A stretch of DNA of 47,809 nucleotides from the NCBI RefSeq assembly GCF_000406965.1, contig NZ_KE136369.1, positions 1-47,809 of the forward strand, in the 5' to 3' direction. Origin of the DNA: Enterococcus avium ATCC 14025. GTDB lineage: Bacteria; Bacillota; Bacilli; Lactobacillales; Enterococcaceae. A program made the position numbers and the translations under genes. This document shows, in pieces, positions 34,091 to 42,585 of the stretch; position 1 is the stretch's first letter, and each line of letters starts with the position of its first letter. Under the pieces are notes generated by a model. It was not told the origin of the DNA. It was given only the letters and a program-made list of their open reading frames with translations, and made no database searches.

Positions 34091-34460
34091 ACACGTAGCA
34101 ATTTGGACTAAGGATTTAGAGGCGATGAAGGAATTTTACGAAAATTATTTCAATACCAGCAGTACAGAGCTTTACCACAATAAAAAGACAGGCTTTCGCT
34201 CTTACTTTCTCAGTTTTGATTCAGGCAGTCGGTTAGAGCTCACTTCAAAACAGCATTTGTCGAATCGAGTGGCTGACAGTCTAGGCTATACTCATTTGGC
34301 GATTTCCGTGGGATCGAAAGAAGATGTCGATAGCTATGTTGAAAGTTTTTTAGCTGATGGCTTTCCGTTATTAAATGGACCAAGAACAACTGGGGACGGA
34401 TACTATGAAGCAGTGATCCAGGACCCAGAGGGAAATCTGATTGAACTGACGACGGATTAA
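34074..34460 (+). CDS. VOC (glyoxalase/bleomycin-resistance fold) protein
   Basis: A 128-residue metalloenzyme-like protein. IEHVAIWTKDLEAMKEFYEN starts the first beta-alpha-beta unit, with a metal-ligand His in EHVAI. SLGYTHLAISVG and QDPEGNLIELTTD give the second His and the Glu. This is the typical lactoylglutathione lyase-like set; the substrate is unknown. The start may be 34074 or 34080. It overlaps the LacI-type gene and is followed by a terminator. Confidence 0.88.
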   Translation: MDMHIEHVAIWTKDLEAMKEFYENYFNTSSTELYHNKKTGFRSYFLSFDSGSRLELTSKQHLSNRVADSLGYTHLAISVGSKEDVDSYVESFLADGFPLLNGPRTTGDGYYEAVIQDPEGNLIELTTD

Positions 34461-34483
34461 TTAAGAAGTAGTATTGTTTGTAT

Positions 34484-34513
34484 GCAGCAATCAAAACGAT
34501 TGCTGCTTTTTTT
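34484..34513 (+). terminator. Terminator of the LacI-VOC unit
   Basis: GCAGCAATC / GATTGCTGC stem with a 5-base loop, followed by TTTTTTT. Confidence 0.9.
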
Positions 34514-34571
34514 GAAAAAATTTTTTATTTCTGTATGATTGAACATATAATGACTGACAAGGAGTGTTTGG

Positions 34572-34898
34572 ATGGAGCAAAGCAAGGATCGAAAAGTCTA
34601 TAATAAACGGTTGGGTGAAGAGGATGATTTTTTTAAGAAATTCTCAGCATTGGATAATGAAACCTATCAAGCAAATGTATTGGATAAGCGTCAAAAAGAG
34701 TTAATCGGATTAACGATTTCAATCATGTCGAGATGTGAAGAATGTATTCTCTATCATCTGGAGGAATGTCAAAAAGCAGATGTGACACGGGATGAAGTGA
34801 TGGAGGTTGTTAAAATGACTGTAATCGGAGGTGGCTCCGTGCTGTATCCTTTTGCACGGAAAGTTTTGAAGCTGCTAGATGAATTAAAGTATGAATAA
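34572..34898 (+). CDS. Carboxymuconolactone decarboxylase family (AhpD-like) protein
   Basis: A 108-residue helical protein with the CxxC...H motif of the AhpD-like family (SRCEECILYHLEECQKADVT), followed by EVMEVVKMTVIGGGSVLYPF. The two Cys and the His can form a thiol-based peroxidase or disulfide reductase site. AAGGAG lies 8 bp before the ATG. Expressed on its own after the terminator at 34484. Confidence 0.87.
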   Translation: MEQSKDRKVYNKRLGEEDDFFKKFSALDNETYQANVLDKRQKELIGLTISIMSRCEECILYHLEECQKADVTRDEVMEVVKMTVIGGGSVLYPFARKVLKLLDELKYE

Positions 34899-35304
34899 TC
34901 AATAAGTATTTTATTGATTTGTCTTTACGTGGTTTGCTATACTGGTGATGAAAATAAATTACGCACCTATAGATGAATGGAGTATGTTTTGTGAGTGTCA
35001 CAGGTATCTAATCAATAAGCTGAATAGTCAGATAAACTCAGGTTTATTTGGCGTGCTTGTAGAAGTGATATCTGTCGAATGAATCGTATGTTTGTATTCT
35101 CTGACGATAGTATGACTATCGTCTTTTTTGTTTTTCTGAAAAAATCTGTAAGTGTCTTTTACAGGATTTTTATAGGTGAGACATTTATTTTCGAGGCAGA
35201 TATCTCTGAATAAAAGATTGATAAGAAGGAGAATGGTGTATGCTATCGGAAATAAATGTTTCATTGAAAAGGAGAGAGACTAACAATAGGAGAAAAACAA
35301 AACG
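34899..35304. other. Intergenic region with an internal terminator
   Basis: No gene is supported. The hairpin at 35103-35130 divides it. Possible promoters lie near 34915-34940 (TTGATT...GCTATACT) and further downstream for the GTPase gene. Confidence 0.5.
35103..35130 (+). terminator. Terminator hairpin in the intergenic region
   Basis: GACGATAGT / ACTATCGTC with a 3-base loop followed by TTTTTTG. No gene lies directly upstream, so it may end a short untranslated transcript starting near 34940 or act as an attenuator before the GTPase gene. Confidence 0.8.
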
Positions 35305-36645
35305 ATGAAGACGACAATTATTGGAAACCACCCAGCTGAAACAATTGCTCAAATTACAGCTGTTTATAAAGATTTATTTGAATTTACTTGTGAAAAAGGA
35401 CAGGGGCTAGCCAGAGTAAAGCGCGGCTGCTATGACAATAAACAAGAGAAATACCCAACGACAGGAGATCGTGTTGTCATTGATTGGCAAGGAAAAGATC
35501 ATAGCCTCATCTTAACAACATTACCGAGAACTTCGGCATTATCTCGCTTAGATTCCGCTAAAGGAAAAGAACAAATGATAGCGGCGAATTTTGATTATGT
35601 TTTTATTTTACAATCGTTGAATGGCGATTTTAATATTCGACGTTTGGAACGCTATCTGACACTTGCTTGGCAGTCTGGCGGAATGCCGATTGTTCTGCTG
35701 ACAAAGGCTGATCAAATGGACAACTACTTGGAGCAAATAAGAGCCGCCAGAGAGGTTGCATTAGGAACCGAAGTTCATGCAGTCAGTGTGAAAACTGGCG
35801 AAGGAATCTCAGCGCTAAATCATTATCTTTCACCGAATAAAACAATTGTATTAGTGGGTTCATCAGGTGTTGGGAAATCCACTTTAATTAATTATTTGTT
35901 GGGAAAAGAAATTATGGAAACTCAAGAGATTCGCAAAAGGGACGGACGCGGCCGACATACTACGAGTCATCGTCAATTATTTGAATTAGCCAATGGCGCG
36001 AAGATAATTGATACTCCCGGTATGCGAGAAGTTGGTATGTGGAGTGTTACTCGCGGGCTACAGGAAAGCTTTGCAGATATTGAGTTTTATTTTGAAAGTT
36101 GTCGATTCAGGGATTGCCGACATCAAAGTGAACCAGGCTGTGCTGTTAAAGAAGCCTTACAGAATCATGAGCTTTCATTAGAACGTTGGGAAAGTTATCT
36201 CAAGCTTCATGCAGAGGCGAAATACACCAGTGATAAAACAGCTTATTTACGGGAAAAGGAAATTTGGCAAAAGAGTATCAGCAAGTTTGCCCGACAAATC
36301 AAAAAAGATTATCAACATACTGCTTGTAAAGAAAGCTTTGTTTGTCAGAGATGTGGGATGCCAGCAAATCCTGAAAGTGCTGGGAGTAAACACCGGAATC
36401 ATTGTCCACATTGTTTGGTGAGTCTTCATGTTGATAATCGCCCGGGGGATCGTTCTTCTATGTGCCATGGTCAAATGGAGCCGATTAGTATCTGGTCAAA
36501 AGAAGATGGTGAATGGGCACTTGTTCATCGCTGTCAAGCCTGCGGAACTTTAAAAACGAATCGCGTTGCCGCAGATGATAATCAGCAACGGTTGATTGAG
36601 TTAGCAGAAAAAGCAATGAAGCACCCGCCATTTAGATTTGGATAA
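35305..36645 (+). CDS. RsgA-like ribosome-associated GTPase fused to an RNHCP domain
   Basis: A 446-residue fusion. Residues about 1-75 form an OB-type domain. The circularly permuted GTPase follows with G4 (LLTKADQ), G1 (GSSGVGKSTLINYLLG), the G2 region (RGRHTTSHRQL) and G3 (DTPGMRE). The RsgA zinc motif is CRFRDCRHQSEPGC (about 270-285). From about residue 345 an RNHCP domain begins: FVCQRCGMPANPES, KHRNHCPHCLVSLHVD, MCHGQMEPISIW and HRCQACGTLKTNR, with eight Cys for zinc. RsgA assists 30S maturation; the RNHCP domain has no known role. Probably a second RsgA paralogue in this genome. A terminator follows. Confidence 0.9.
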   Translation: MKTTIIGNHPAETIAQITAVYKDLFEFTCEKGQGLARVKRGCYDNKQEKYPTTGDRVVIDWQGKDHSLILTTLPRTSALSRLDSAKGKEQMIAANFDYVFILQSLNGDFNIRRLERYLTLAWQSGGMPIVLLTKADQMDNYLEQIRAAREVALGTEVHAVSVKTGEGISALNHYLSPNKTIVLVGSSGVGKSTLINYLLGKEIMETQEIRKRDGRGRHTTSHRQLFELANGAKIIDTPGMREVGMWSVTRGLQESFADIEFYFESCRFRDCRHQSEPGCAVKEALQNHELSLERWESYLKLHAEAKYTSDKTAYLREKEIWQKSISKFARQIKKDYQHTACKESFVCQRCGMPANPESAGSKHRNHCPHCLVSLHVDNRPGDRSSMCHGQMEPISIWSKEDGEWALVHRCQACGTLKTNRVAADDNQQRLIELAEKAMKHPPFRFG

Positions 36646-36647
36646 AA

Positions 36648-36684
36648 AAATTCGCTCAGAGAATAATTTCTGAGCGAATTTTTC
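36648..36684. terminator. Convergent terminator between the GTPase and Lrp-type genes
   Basis: AAATTCGCTCAGA pairs with TCTGAGCGAATTT with an 8-base loop. T-runs stand on both strands. Confidence 0.92.
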
Positions 36685-36690
36685 TGTGAT

Positions 36691-37107
36691 TTAAATGGAA
36701 TCATTGGCTGCGGATGAAAAAACAATATGAGTGGAAGGAACCCCAAAACGCATAGTCTCATCGATGAATTCTTCCAAATGTTCCATGTTCTCAGCAACCA
36801 CTTTTACGAGATAGCTGTAATGCCCAGCAATGCGGTAGTATTTTAATACCATTTTCTGCTGCGCACAAAATTCGCGGAAGGCTTGACAATTTACTGTTTC
36901 AAATAGAATGAAGGCTGTAATACTTTTTCCCATCTTCTGATAATTGATATTGATGGTGTATTTTTCAATAATACCTAGATATTCCATTTTTGTGATTCGT
37001 TCCTTTACGGCGGGGGAACTAAGTGCTACCTGCTGAGCGATTTCACTATATGGTGCCCGAGCGTTTTCCTTCAAAAGATTTAGTATTTTTTTATCTGTCT
37101 CATCCAT
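36691..37107 (-). CDS. Lrp/AsnC-family transcriptional regulator
   Basis: A protein of 138 residues. HTH: DETDKKILNLLKENARAPYS followed by EIAQQVALSSPAVKERITKM. The C-terminal RAM ligand-binding domain includes YYRIAGHYSYLVKVVAENME. The ATG at 37107 fits the usual MD-x-D-KKIL start better than the ATG at 37125. Divergent from the PfpI gene, which it may control. Confidence 0.9.
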   Translation of the reverse strand: MDETDKKILNLLKENARAPYSEIAQQVALSSPAVKERITKMEYLGIIEKYTININYQKMGKSITAFILFETVNCQAFREFCAQQKMVLKYYRIAGHYSYLVKVVAENMEHLEEFIDETMRFGVPSTHIVFSSAANDSI

Positions 37108-37251
37108 TTTGAACCAACCTTTCAAATATTAAGCTAAATCAGAAAAATCTTTTGCTTAGTAAGGTAAATGAGCGGAAAGACTTTACAAACTGACTGTCAC
37201 TTGAAGTGGTTATACTTTATCATAAAATGAAACGAATAAGGGGGAAAACAA

Positions 37252-37839
37252 ATGAAAAAAGTTCTTTTATTATTAGCCAATGGTTTTGAATCCTATGAAG
37301 CGAGTGTTTTTACTGATGTGTTTGGCTGGAATCTTTATGAAGGTGATCAGAATACCGAGCTTGTCTCGGTGGGATTGCATCCTGTTTTGTCTTGTACTTG
37401 GGGGTATTCTTGCATTCCGATGAGGCAAATTGAGGAAGTCGATTTGAATGACTTTGATGCGTTGGCGATTCCGGGCGGTTTTGAGCAGGCCAACTTTTAT
37501 GAAGATGCTTTCAGTGAGGATTTCTTATCAATCATTCAGCATTTTGATAAAGCAAATAAACCAATTGCGGCTATTTGTGTTGCCGGGTTGGCAGTTGCTA
37601 AAAGCGGCGTTTTGACTGACCGCTTTGGAACCACCTATCGCTTCAAAAATAATCCCAGACAGGATCAAATGAAAGAATATGGTGTACTTGTTCAGTCAAA
37701 CGAACGGATCGTAGAAGATCGTAATATTATTACTTCGTCGTCTCCGGAAACTGCCTTAGATGTTGCTTTTCGTTTACTGGAGCTTTTGACGAATGAAGAG
37801 AATACAGCAGAGGTCAAAAGAAGAATGGGCTTTGCATAA
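37252..37839 (+). CDS. DJ-1/PfpI family protein
   Basis: A 195-residue protein of the class-I glutamine amidotransferase-like fold. The nucleophile elbow is AAICVAGLAVAKSG, with Cys near residue 107, and Glu18 in NGFESYEASVF is the conserved acidic partner. Members include glyoxalase III, deglycase or chaperone-like proteins; the exact activity is not predictable. GGGGG lies 7 bp before the ATG. Confidence 0.9.
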   Translation: MKKVLLLLANGFESYEASVFTDVFGWNLYEGDQNTELVSVGLHPVLSCTWGYSCIPMRQIEEVDLNDFDALAIPGGFEQANFYEDAFSEDFLSIIQHFDKANKPIAAICVAGLAVAKSGVLTDRFGTTYRFKNNPRQDQMKEYGVLVQSNERIVEDRNIITSSSPETALDVAFRLLELLTNEENTAEVKRRMGFA

Positions 37840-37941
37840 ACGGATCAATAAAACCTCGCATAATTGGGCACATTTAGCGAGCATCGAAAAAAAATCTCAT
37901 GATAAAATTATGATGGAAGGAAGTTGATAGGAGGAACGAGA

Positions 37942-38406
37942 ATGAAATTTAAAGGACCAATGTTAGTGGTAAAGGATATGGAAAAAGCAAAAAAATTTTA
38001 CACTGAAGTAATCGGCATCCGCGTAATTGCTGATTTAGGAGAGAATATCACCTTGACAGGTGGATTAGCCCTGCAAACGGAAAACTCATGGGCGACGTTT
38101 ACGAATTGTGAAACAGATTTTTTCCGTTACCATGGAAATGATGCCGAGATGTATTTCGAAGAAGAAGATTTCGACGGCTTTCTAGAAAAAATCGCGGCAT
38201 TAGAAGTAGAACGTGTCGGTGAAGACCTGGAAATGCCTTGGGGACAAAGAGTTGTACGATTATATGATCCAGATAAGCACGTTGTTGAAATCGGCGAAGA
38301 TATGAAGGTCATGATGAAACGTCTGCATGCCATTGGTTTGACAGTTGAACAACTTTCCGAAAAAACTTATATGTCGACAAAAATGGTTGAGCGAATGTTG
38401 AAATAA
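37942..38406 (+). CDS. VOC (glyoxalase fold) protein
   Basis: A 154-residue protein: KFKGPMLVVKDMEKAKKFYT, WATFTNCETDFFRYHGNDAE and VRLYDPDKHVVEIGEDM (with the conserved Glu). After the VOC fold, about 35 residues form an HTH-like tail (AIGLTVEQLSEKTYMSTKMV), an addition common in this subgroup. The ATG at 37942 follows TAGGAGGA by 6 bp. An ATG at 37924 lies upstream of that site. Shares a terminator with the converging cyclase gene. Confidence 0.88.
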   Translation: MKFKGPMLVVKDMEKAKKFYTEVIGIRVIADLGENITLTGGLALQTENSWATFTNCETDFFRYHGNDAEMYFEEEDFDGFLEKIAALEVERVGEDLEMPWGQRVVRLYDPDKHVVEIGEDMKVMMKRLHAIGLTVEQLSEKTYMSTKMVERMLK

Positions 38407-38447
38407 AAGGTAAAACAGCGGTTACACAACCGCTGTTTTACCTTTTA
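38406..38447. terminator. Convergent terminator
   Basis: A perfect stem of about 17 bp (AAGGTAAAACAGCGGTT and its complement) with a 4-base loop and A/T runs on both sides serves both converging genes. Confidence 0.93.
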
Positions 38448-39185
38448 TTTTTGATACACTGCGATACATCTAGCTGTATAACCGGGAGCATCTAGTACGT
38501 TTGGGAAGCTGCAGGCGATGATCGCTCCAGTTGCTGGTAGCTGATCCAAATTGCACAGCATCTCAATTTGATACTTGTCTTGCTCCAAGAGATAGCGTTC
38601 TCCCTGCCAAGGAACGATTAAGTTGGCAATTGCAGGATCAGTATCAGGGGTTTCGTGACCCACTGCGGTGATCGTTCGTTCTTCGCTCAAAAACTTGAGT
38701 GCTTCTAACGACCAGCCAGGATAATGGGGCTGGCCCGCTTCATCAGGAGCAAAGAAATCTTCGCCTTTTCGTTTGGACCAATCTGTCCGAACGGCTACGA
38801 AACAATCATCAGGAAATCTCCCATAATTTTCTTCCCAAGCGGTTAAGTCTTCAACCGTAATAGCATAGTCGACATCCTCAGCGACTTTTTCTGTCAGGTC
38901 GATGACACAAAGAGGCAAGACTGTTTCTTTCACTGTGATTTGATCTAGGGTTCTTCCGCCTTCAACAAAATGTGAGGGTGGATCAATATGGGTGCCATAT
39001 TGGCTGACCATTTTGTACTCGCTGGCGCAAACAGTGTGTTCATCGTAGGTAAAGACTTCTGTCATTTCAAGTTTATTGTATCCAGCATAATGTGGTGTTT
39101 CCTCATTGACTGGATGACTCAAATCGACCCATTCGTATGCCGGTGACTTCAATTCGTCTAACAATTCCCATAATTTGCTGCTCAT
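38445..39185 (-). CDS. Cyclase/kynurenine formamidase-like metal hydrolase
   Basis: A 246-residue cyclase-family hydrolase. WVDLSHPVNEETPHYAGY opens the fold, and QYGTHIDPPSHF is the HxGTHxDxPxHF-type metal site with the first His position replaced by Gln. TAVGHETPDTDP matches the second conserved block, which contains the catalytic His. The family includes kynurenine formamidase and isatin hydrolase. AAAGGTGG lies 7 bp before the ATG. 15 bp after the class V aminotransferase gene, so one operon. Confidence 0.87.
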   Translation of the reverse strand: MSSKLWELLDELKSPAYEWVDLSHPVNEETPHYAGYNKLEMTEVFTYDEHTVCASEYKMVSQYGTHIDPPSHFVEGGRTLDQITVKETVLPLCVIDLTEKVAEDVDYAITVEDLTAWEENYGRFPDDCFVAVRTDWSKRKGEDFFAPDEAGQPHYPGWSLEALKFLSEERTITAVGHETPDTDPAIANLIVPWQGERYLLEQDKYQIEMLCNLDQLPATGAIIACSFPNVLDAPGYTARCIAVYQK

Positions 39186-39200
39186 GTTTTTTCCACCTTT

Positions 39201-40424
39201 CTAAGCCATGATTTGTTTGACGGCATTTAAGAAACGCTCGACTTCTTCAATCGTGTTGTAAGGAGCGATACCAGCTCGAATAAATCCGCCTGTCTGATCA
39301 ATACCTAAACGTTCGACCAAGGTTAACGCGTAAAAATGCCCTTCCGCAATAAAAACGCTGTGTTCTTTACACATTCGGGTACAAAAATCGATCGGTGAGA
39401 TTCCTTCCGCACGAAAGGCGATGGTTGGAGTTTTCTTTTTGTTACTTTGGTAAAGTTTGATTCCCGGTATCTCTGCTAATCCATCACGAATTTTTTCTGC
39501 AAGCATATTCTCATATACTTCAATTGCGTGATAACCGCTGATTAACTGTTCTTTGAGTGTTTCACCTTCACCCAAGCGGGCAATAAAATGAATGGCCTCA
39601 GAAACAGCTGGAATTCCTTCATGGTTTTGCGTGCCGATTTCCAATCGATCAGGAACACCTCCAGGCGCTGGTACTACTTTATAAATATCGAGGCTTTCAA
39701 ATAGCTCTTTTCGAATCACCGCCATCCCAACATGAGAAGCGAAGAATTTGTAAGCAGAGGAGAACAGCATATCAATCCCTAGCTCCTGCATATCAACGTA
39801 CATATGAGGAATGCTGTGAACAGAATCGACCGCAACTAAAGCTCCAACCTCTTTAGCTTTTGCTGAAACGGCCTTGATATCAGTAATTGTGCCCACACAG
39901 TTTGATGCGTGACCTACCGCAATCAGCTTGGTTTTTGGACTAATCAAGTCATCTAATTTATCTAATTCAAGTTCCAATGATTCTGTATTTAACGGAATGT
40001 ACTTGACGATTACACCGCGGTCCTCGGCTGCTCTGCGCCAAGAGTCAATGTTTGAGTGATGTTCAAGTTCCGTTAAGATAATCTCATCACCAGCTTCCCA
40101 CTGGTTTGCCAGAGCTCGACTAGTGTGAAACATCATAGTAGTGGCATTGGGTCCAAAGGCAATTTCGTTTGCTTGTGCATTAAATAATACAGCAATGTCT
40201 TCTTTCGCTTTTTGAATAAGTGCTTCAGTTTCTTGGCTCGTAGGAAAATTTCCATGGAGGTTGGCAACACCAATTCGCATATACTGACTGATCGCTGTAA
40301 TTGAGCTTTCTAAAAATTGTGATCCTCCGGGTCCGTCAAAATAAACAACTTGTTGGCCATTGTGCACTCGTTTTAAAGCAGGGAACATCTTTCGAACTTC
40401 TTCAATTGGGAACTCTTTTTCCAT
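39201..40424 (-). CDS. Class V aminotransferase, cysteine desulfurase-like
   Basis: A 407-residue PLP enzyme: YFDGPGGSQFLESSITAISQY, LTELEHHSNIDSWRRAAEDR, VAVDSVHSIPHMYVDMQELG and FSSAYKFFASHVGMAV, with the PLP Lys in SAYKF. It resembles SufS/NifS-type proteins but the region where desulfurases carry the catalytic Cys loop (RAGxxCA) reads RAGIAPYNT, so true desulfurase activity is doubtful. Kynureninase-like or related lyase chemistry is possible given the cyclase partner. ATG at 40424 has GGAGG 9 bp upstream. Two earlier ATGs lack a site. Confidence 0.85.
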   Translation of the reverse strand: MEKEFPIEEVRKMFPALKRVHNGQQVVYFDGPGGSQFLESSITAISQYMRIGVANLHGNFPTSQETEALIQKAKEDIAVLFNAQANEIAFGPNATTMMFHTSRALANQWEAGDEIILTELEHHSNIDSWRRAAEDRGVIVKYIPLNTESLELELDKLDDLISPKTKLIAVGHASNCVGTITDIKAVSAKAKEVGALVAVDSVHSIPHMYVDMQELGIDMLFSSAYKFFASHVGMAVIRKELFESLDIYKVVPAPGGVPDRLEIGTQNHEGIPAVSEAIHFIARLGEGETLKEQLISGYHAIEVYENMLAEKIRDGLAEIPGIKLYQSNKKKTPTIAFRAEGISPIDFCTRMCKEHSVFIAEGHFYALTLVERLGIDQTGGFIRAGIAPYNTIEEVERFLNAVKQIMA

Positions 40425-40647
40425 TACTATCATCCTCCAAAAAGAATTTTGGTTCATCTTAATTTTAAACAATAGATGGGGGCGGTGTCTAAATAAGTTC
40501 TTTCAGCGAGCGTCAAGCAATTTTAGGTTTTAAAATAAAACAGTCGCTCAATTAAAGGAGTAAATTTGTTTATTTATGAAAGCGATTGCATAGTTTGTTG
40601 GATTGATCTATACTTATAATTTAAATGAAGGGATTGGAGAGACGTGT

Positions 40648-41337
40648 ATGATTGATGCTGAAAAATTTGAGAAAATAAAAAAAGAACATCCGTTTTTCTC
40701 AATCACTGAACTAACCTATTTATTTCTTCGAGAGGAAATTATTCATTTACACTTGCCACCAAAACAAAAATTAAACGAAAGCCGAATTGCCAGTAGCCTA
40801 GCGATTAGTAGGACACCTGTTCGAAAAGCGTTAGATCAATTACTAGAGGAATTTTTAGTAGAAAAAAACGGCAAGCTTTATACCGTTTCCAGCATGAGCA
40901 AATCGGAAAGCCTTATGTTGTGTGAGGCCCGGATTGCAATTGAAGGACACGCAGTATTTTTAGCCACGAGTAATATTAATCCGTCTCAGTTAAAAAGATT
41001 AGAAGAATTGACGGTTACTTACGAACAAGTAAATCTTGAGGATGGTAGTTGGGAATATGCGGAGTGTGATCATGATTTTCATAATCTCCTAATTGAAGCC
41101 GCTGAGAATCTGCATATTTCTCAGATGTATGAAACGATGGAATTACGCTTGCGTCATTATCGCCATTGCCTAATCAGTGAAATCGGCAAAGAACAATTAC
41201 GCCCGATTCTCGATAAGTCGGCTAGAAATCATCGAGCAATCTTGAATGCGATTAAGCTGGGGTTTGCGGATCAAGCGAAAGCATTGATCGAAAAAGACAT
41301 AAAGGGAATGTATGAAGTCTTTTTCGAATGGCGCTAA
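40648..41337 (+). CDS. GntR-family regulator (FCD/FadR type)
   Basis: A 229-residue protein. Winged helix: LREEIIHLHLPPKQKLNESR followed by IASSLAISRTPVRKALDQLL. The C-terminal FCD-type helical domain has the metal/ligand His set (DHDFHNLLIEAAEN, HRAILNAIKLG). Divergent from the aminotransferase-cyclase operon, which it probably controls in response to a small acid. ATG at 40648 follows GGAGAG by 8 bp. An in-frame ATG at 40603 has no site. Confidence 0.9.
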   Translation: MIDAEKFEKIKKEHPFFSITELTYLFLREEIIHLHLPPKQKLNESRIASSLAISRTPVRKALDQLLEEFLVEKNGKLYTVSSMSKSESLMLCEARIAIEGHAVFLATSNINPSQLKRLEELTVTYEQVNLEDGSWEYAECDHDFHNLLIEAAENLHISQMYETMELRLRHYRHCLISEIGKEQLRPILDKSARNHRAILNAIKLGFADQAKALIEKDIKGMYEVFFEWR

Positions 41338-41429
41338 CAAAAAAATTACAAATAGAAAGAGACTTCACTGAGTACTTTCTATTCGTAACATTTCAGAGGC
41401 AGCAACTTGCTGTCTTTTTTTGGTTAACC

Positions 41430-42026
41430 TTAACATTCTTCAGAAGATAGTCGTTCTCTAAACTTCTTAAACCATTCGATCTCAAATTTTGCCTTCTCAA
41501 TTCCAAGATCCAACGTTGCATATTGGAACTGAGCAATGTCTTTCACGTTTTCTAAATCCATGTATTCAACGGCACCGCCACGCTCTTTTAAGCTTTGTAG
41601 AAAGGGTTCGTCAAAAGAATAGCGAGGACTGCTTGCTGCATTGATTTGTTCTAGCGATGCTAATTCATCTTCTAATACTTGAATATAATCTGCTAGCATT
41701 TCAGATCTTTTGTCTTTGTCAGTAAAACCCATAAAGAAAAATTTGCTTAACTCCATATTTTTTTCTTTATAAAGCATCGGCTGAGTGATTGATTGTTGAA
41801 AATGTTCCTTACCCAAATCTGTAATGAAATACACCTTTTTATTTAAGCCGCCTTCAACCTGTTCCTTAAAGGTGATCATCTGTTTATTCAGCAGCTTCTT
41901 TAAAGCAGCTTGAATGCTGCCGGTACTATCACTGCTGACCGTTGAAAGAGAATTCTTAATTGATTGACGCAGCTCGTAAATTGTTGATCCTTGAATCATT
42001 AGAAAACCTAAAATGATGATATCCAA
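41430..42026 (-). CDS. PadR-family transcriptional regulator
   Basis: About 199 residues. PadR winged helix: DIIILGFLMIQGSTIYELRQ, TGSIQAALKKLLNKQMITFK and KVYFITDLGKEHF. The C-terminal dimerisation helices contain YIQVLEDELASLEQ. The TTG at 42026 is preferred: TAGGAG lies 8 bp upstream and the PadR fold starts there. A longer frame to 42089 would overlap the upstream gene. Second gene of a two-gene unit behind the tandem palindromes at 42456-42483. Confidence 0.87.
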   Translation of the reverse strand: MDIIILGFLMIQGSTIYELRQSIKNSLSTVSSDSTGSIQAALKKLLNKQMITFKEQVEGGLNKKVYFITDLGKEHFQQSITQPMLYKEKNMELSKFFFMGFTDKDKRSEMLADYIQVLEDELASLEQINAASSPRYSFDEPFLQSLKERGGAVEYMDLENVKDIAQFQYATLDLGIEKAKFEIEWFKKFRERLSSEEC

Positions 42027-42051
42027 TTTCTCACTCCTAAAAAAGCTTCTA

Positions 42052-42429
42052 CTATAAAAATGCTGTAACAAAAAAACAGATAGACCCAATCAGGGCTAAT
42101 GGTGTCATAACGTATTTTTCCTTTTTACTAAAGGACATCAGATTCATCCCTGTATTTAACAATAAATAAAATCCAAAGAAAATACAAATACCCCGAGCAA
42201 TTGAAAAGGGAACAGCTAACGAAATAATCTCACCCACATATAAGATACTAACGATAGCGATTAATTGAAAAATAAATGCACTTCCACTAGCAAAACGCAT
42301 CTCAATAGGAAGAACTTTATGTTTGCCGCCCATTGTAAATTCCCCTAAAGGCAGCCCTAATGTCACTAATAATGTTAAGATTGCTATCAGTCCAAAAATC
42401 ATCGCACCAACAATCGAAAAAATTTCCAT
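42052..42429 (-). CDS. Small membrane protein of unknown function
   Basis: A 125-residue protein with four hydrophobic helices (about 5-27, 50-70, 73-92, 105-124). No recognisable catalytic motif. It resembles small integral membrane proteins that are often co-regulated with a PadR repressor. TAGGAGGA lies 7 bp before the ATG. 25 bp before the PadR start on the same strand. It may be the main target of that repressor. Confidence 0.75.
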   Translation of the reverse strand: MEIFSIVGAMIFGLIAILTLLVTLGLPLGEFTMGGKHKVLPIEMRFASGSAFIFQLIAIVSILYVGEIISLAVPFSIARGICIFFGFYLLLNTGMNLMSFSKKEKYVMTPLALIGSICFFVTAFL

Positions 42430-42455
42430 TTTCGTTCCTCCTAGCCATATTTATA

Positions 42456-42483
42456 TTACTAATAGTAACATTACTAAAAGTAA
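42456..42483. promoter_or_regulatory. Tandem palindromes, likely PadR operator
   Basis: TTACTAATAGTAA (42456-42468) and TTACTAAAAGTAA (42471-42483) are two copies of the dyad TTACTNNNAGTAA placed 15 bp apart, just upstream of the ribosome site of the membrane protein gene. Their position in the promoter of a PadR-containing operon suggests autorepression. Confidence 0.72.
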
Positions 42484-42518
42484 TGTACAAGTTTATATTA
42501 ACATCTTTTGAATTTTTA

Positions 42519-42549
42519 TTGACTCCCACGTTACGTGTGACTCTATACT
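42519..42549 (+). promoter_or_regulatory. MerR-type promoter with a 19-bp spacer
   Basis: TTGACT (-35, 42519-42524) and TATACT (-10, 42544-42549) are separated by 19 bp. The spacer holds an imperfect dyad, GACTCCCACGT / ACGTGTGACTC. Over-long spacers with a central dyad are the hallmark of MerR-activated promoters. The gene downstream is a MerR regulator. Confidence 0.8.
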
Positions 42550-42585
42550 ATAAGTAAGCTAGCAAAATAAAAGGAGCATACATCG

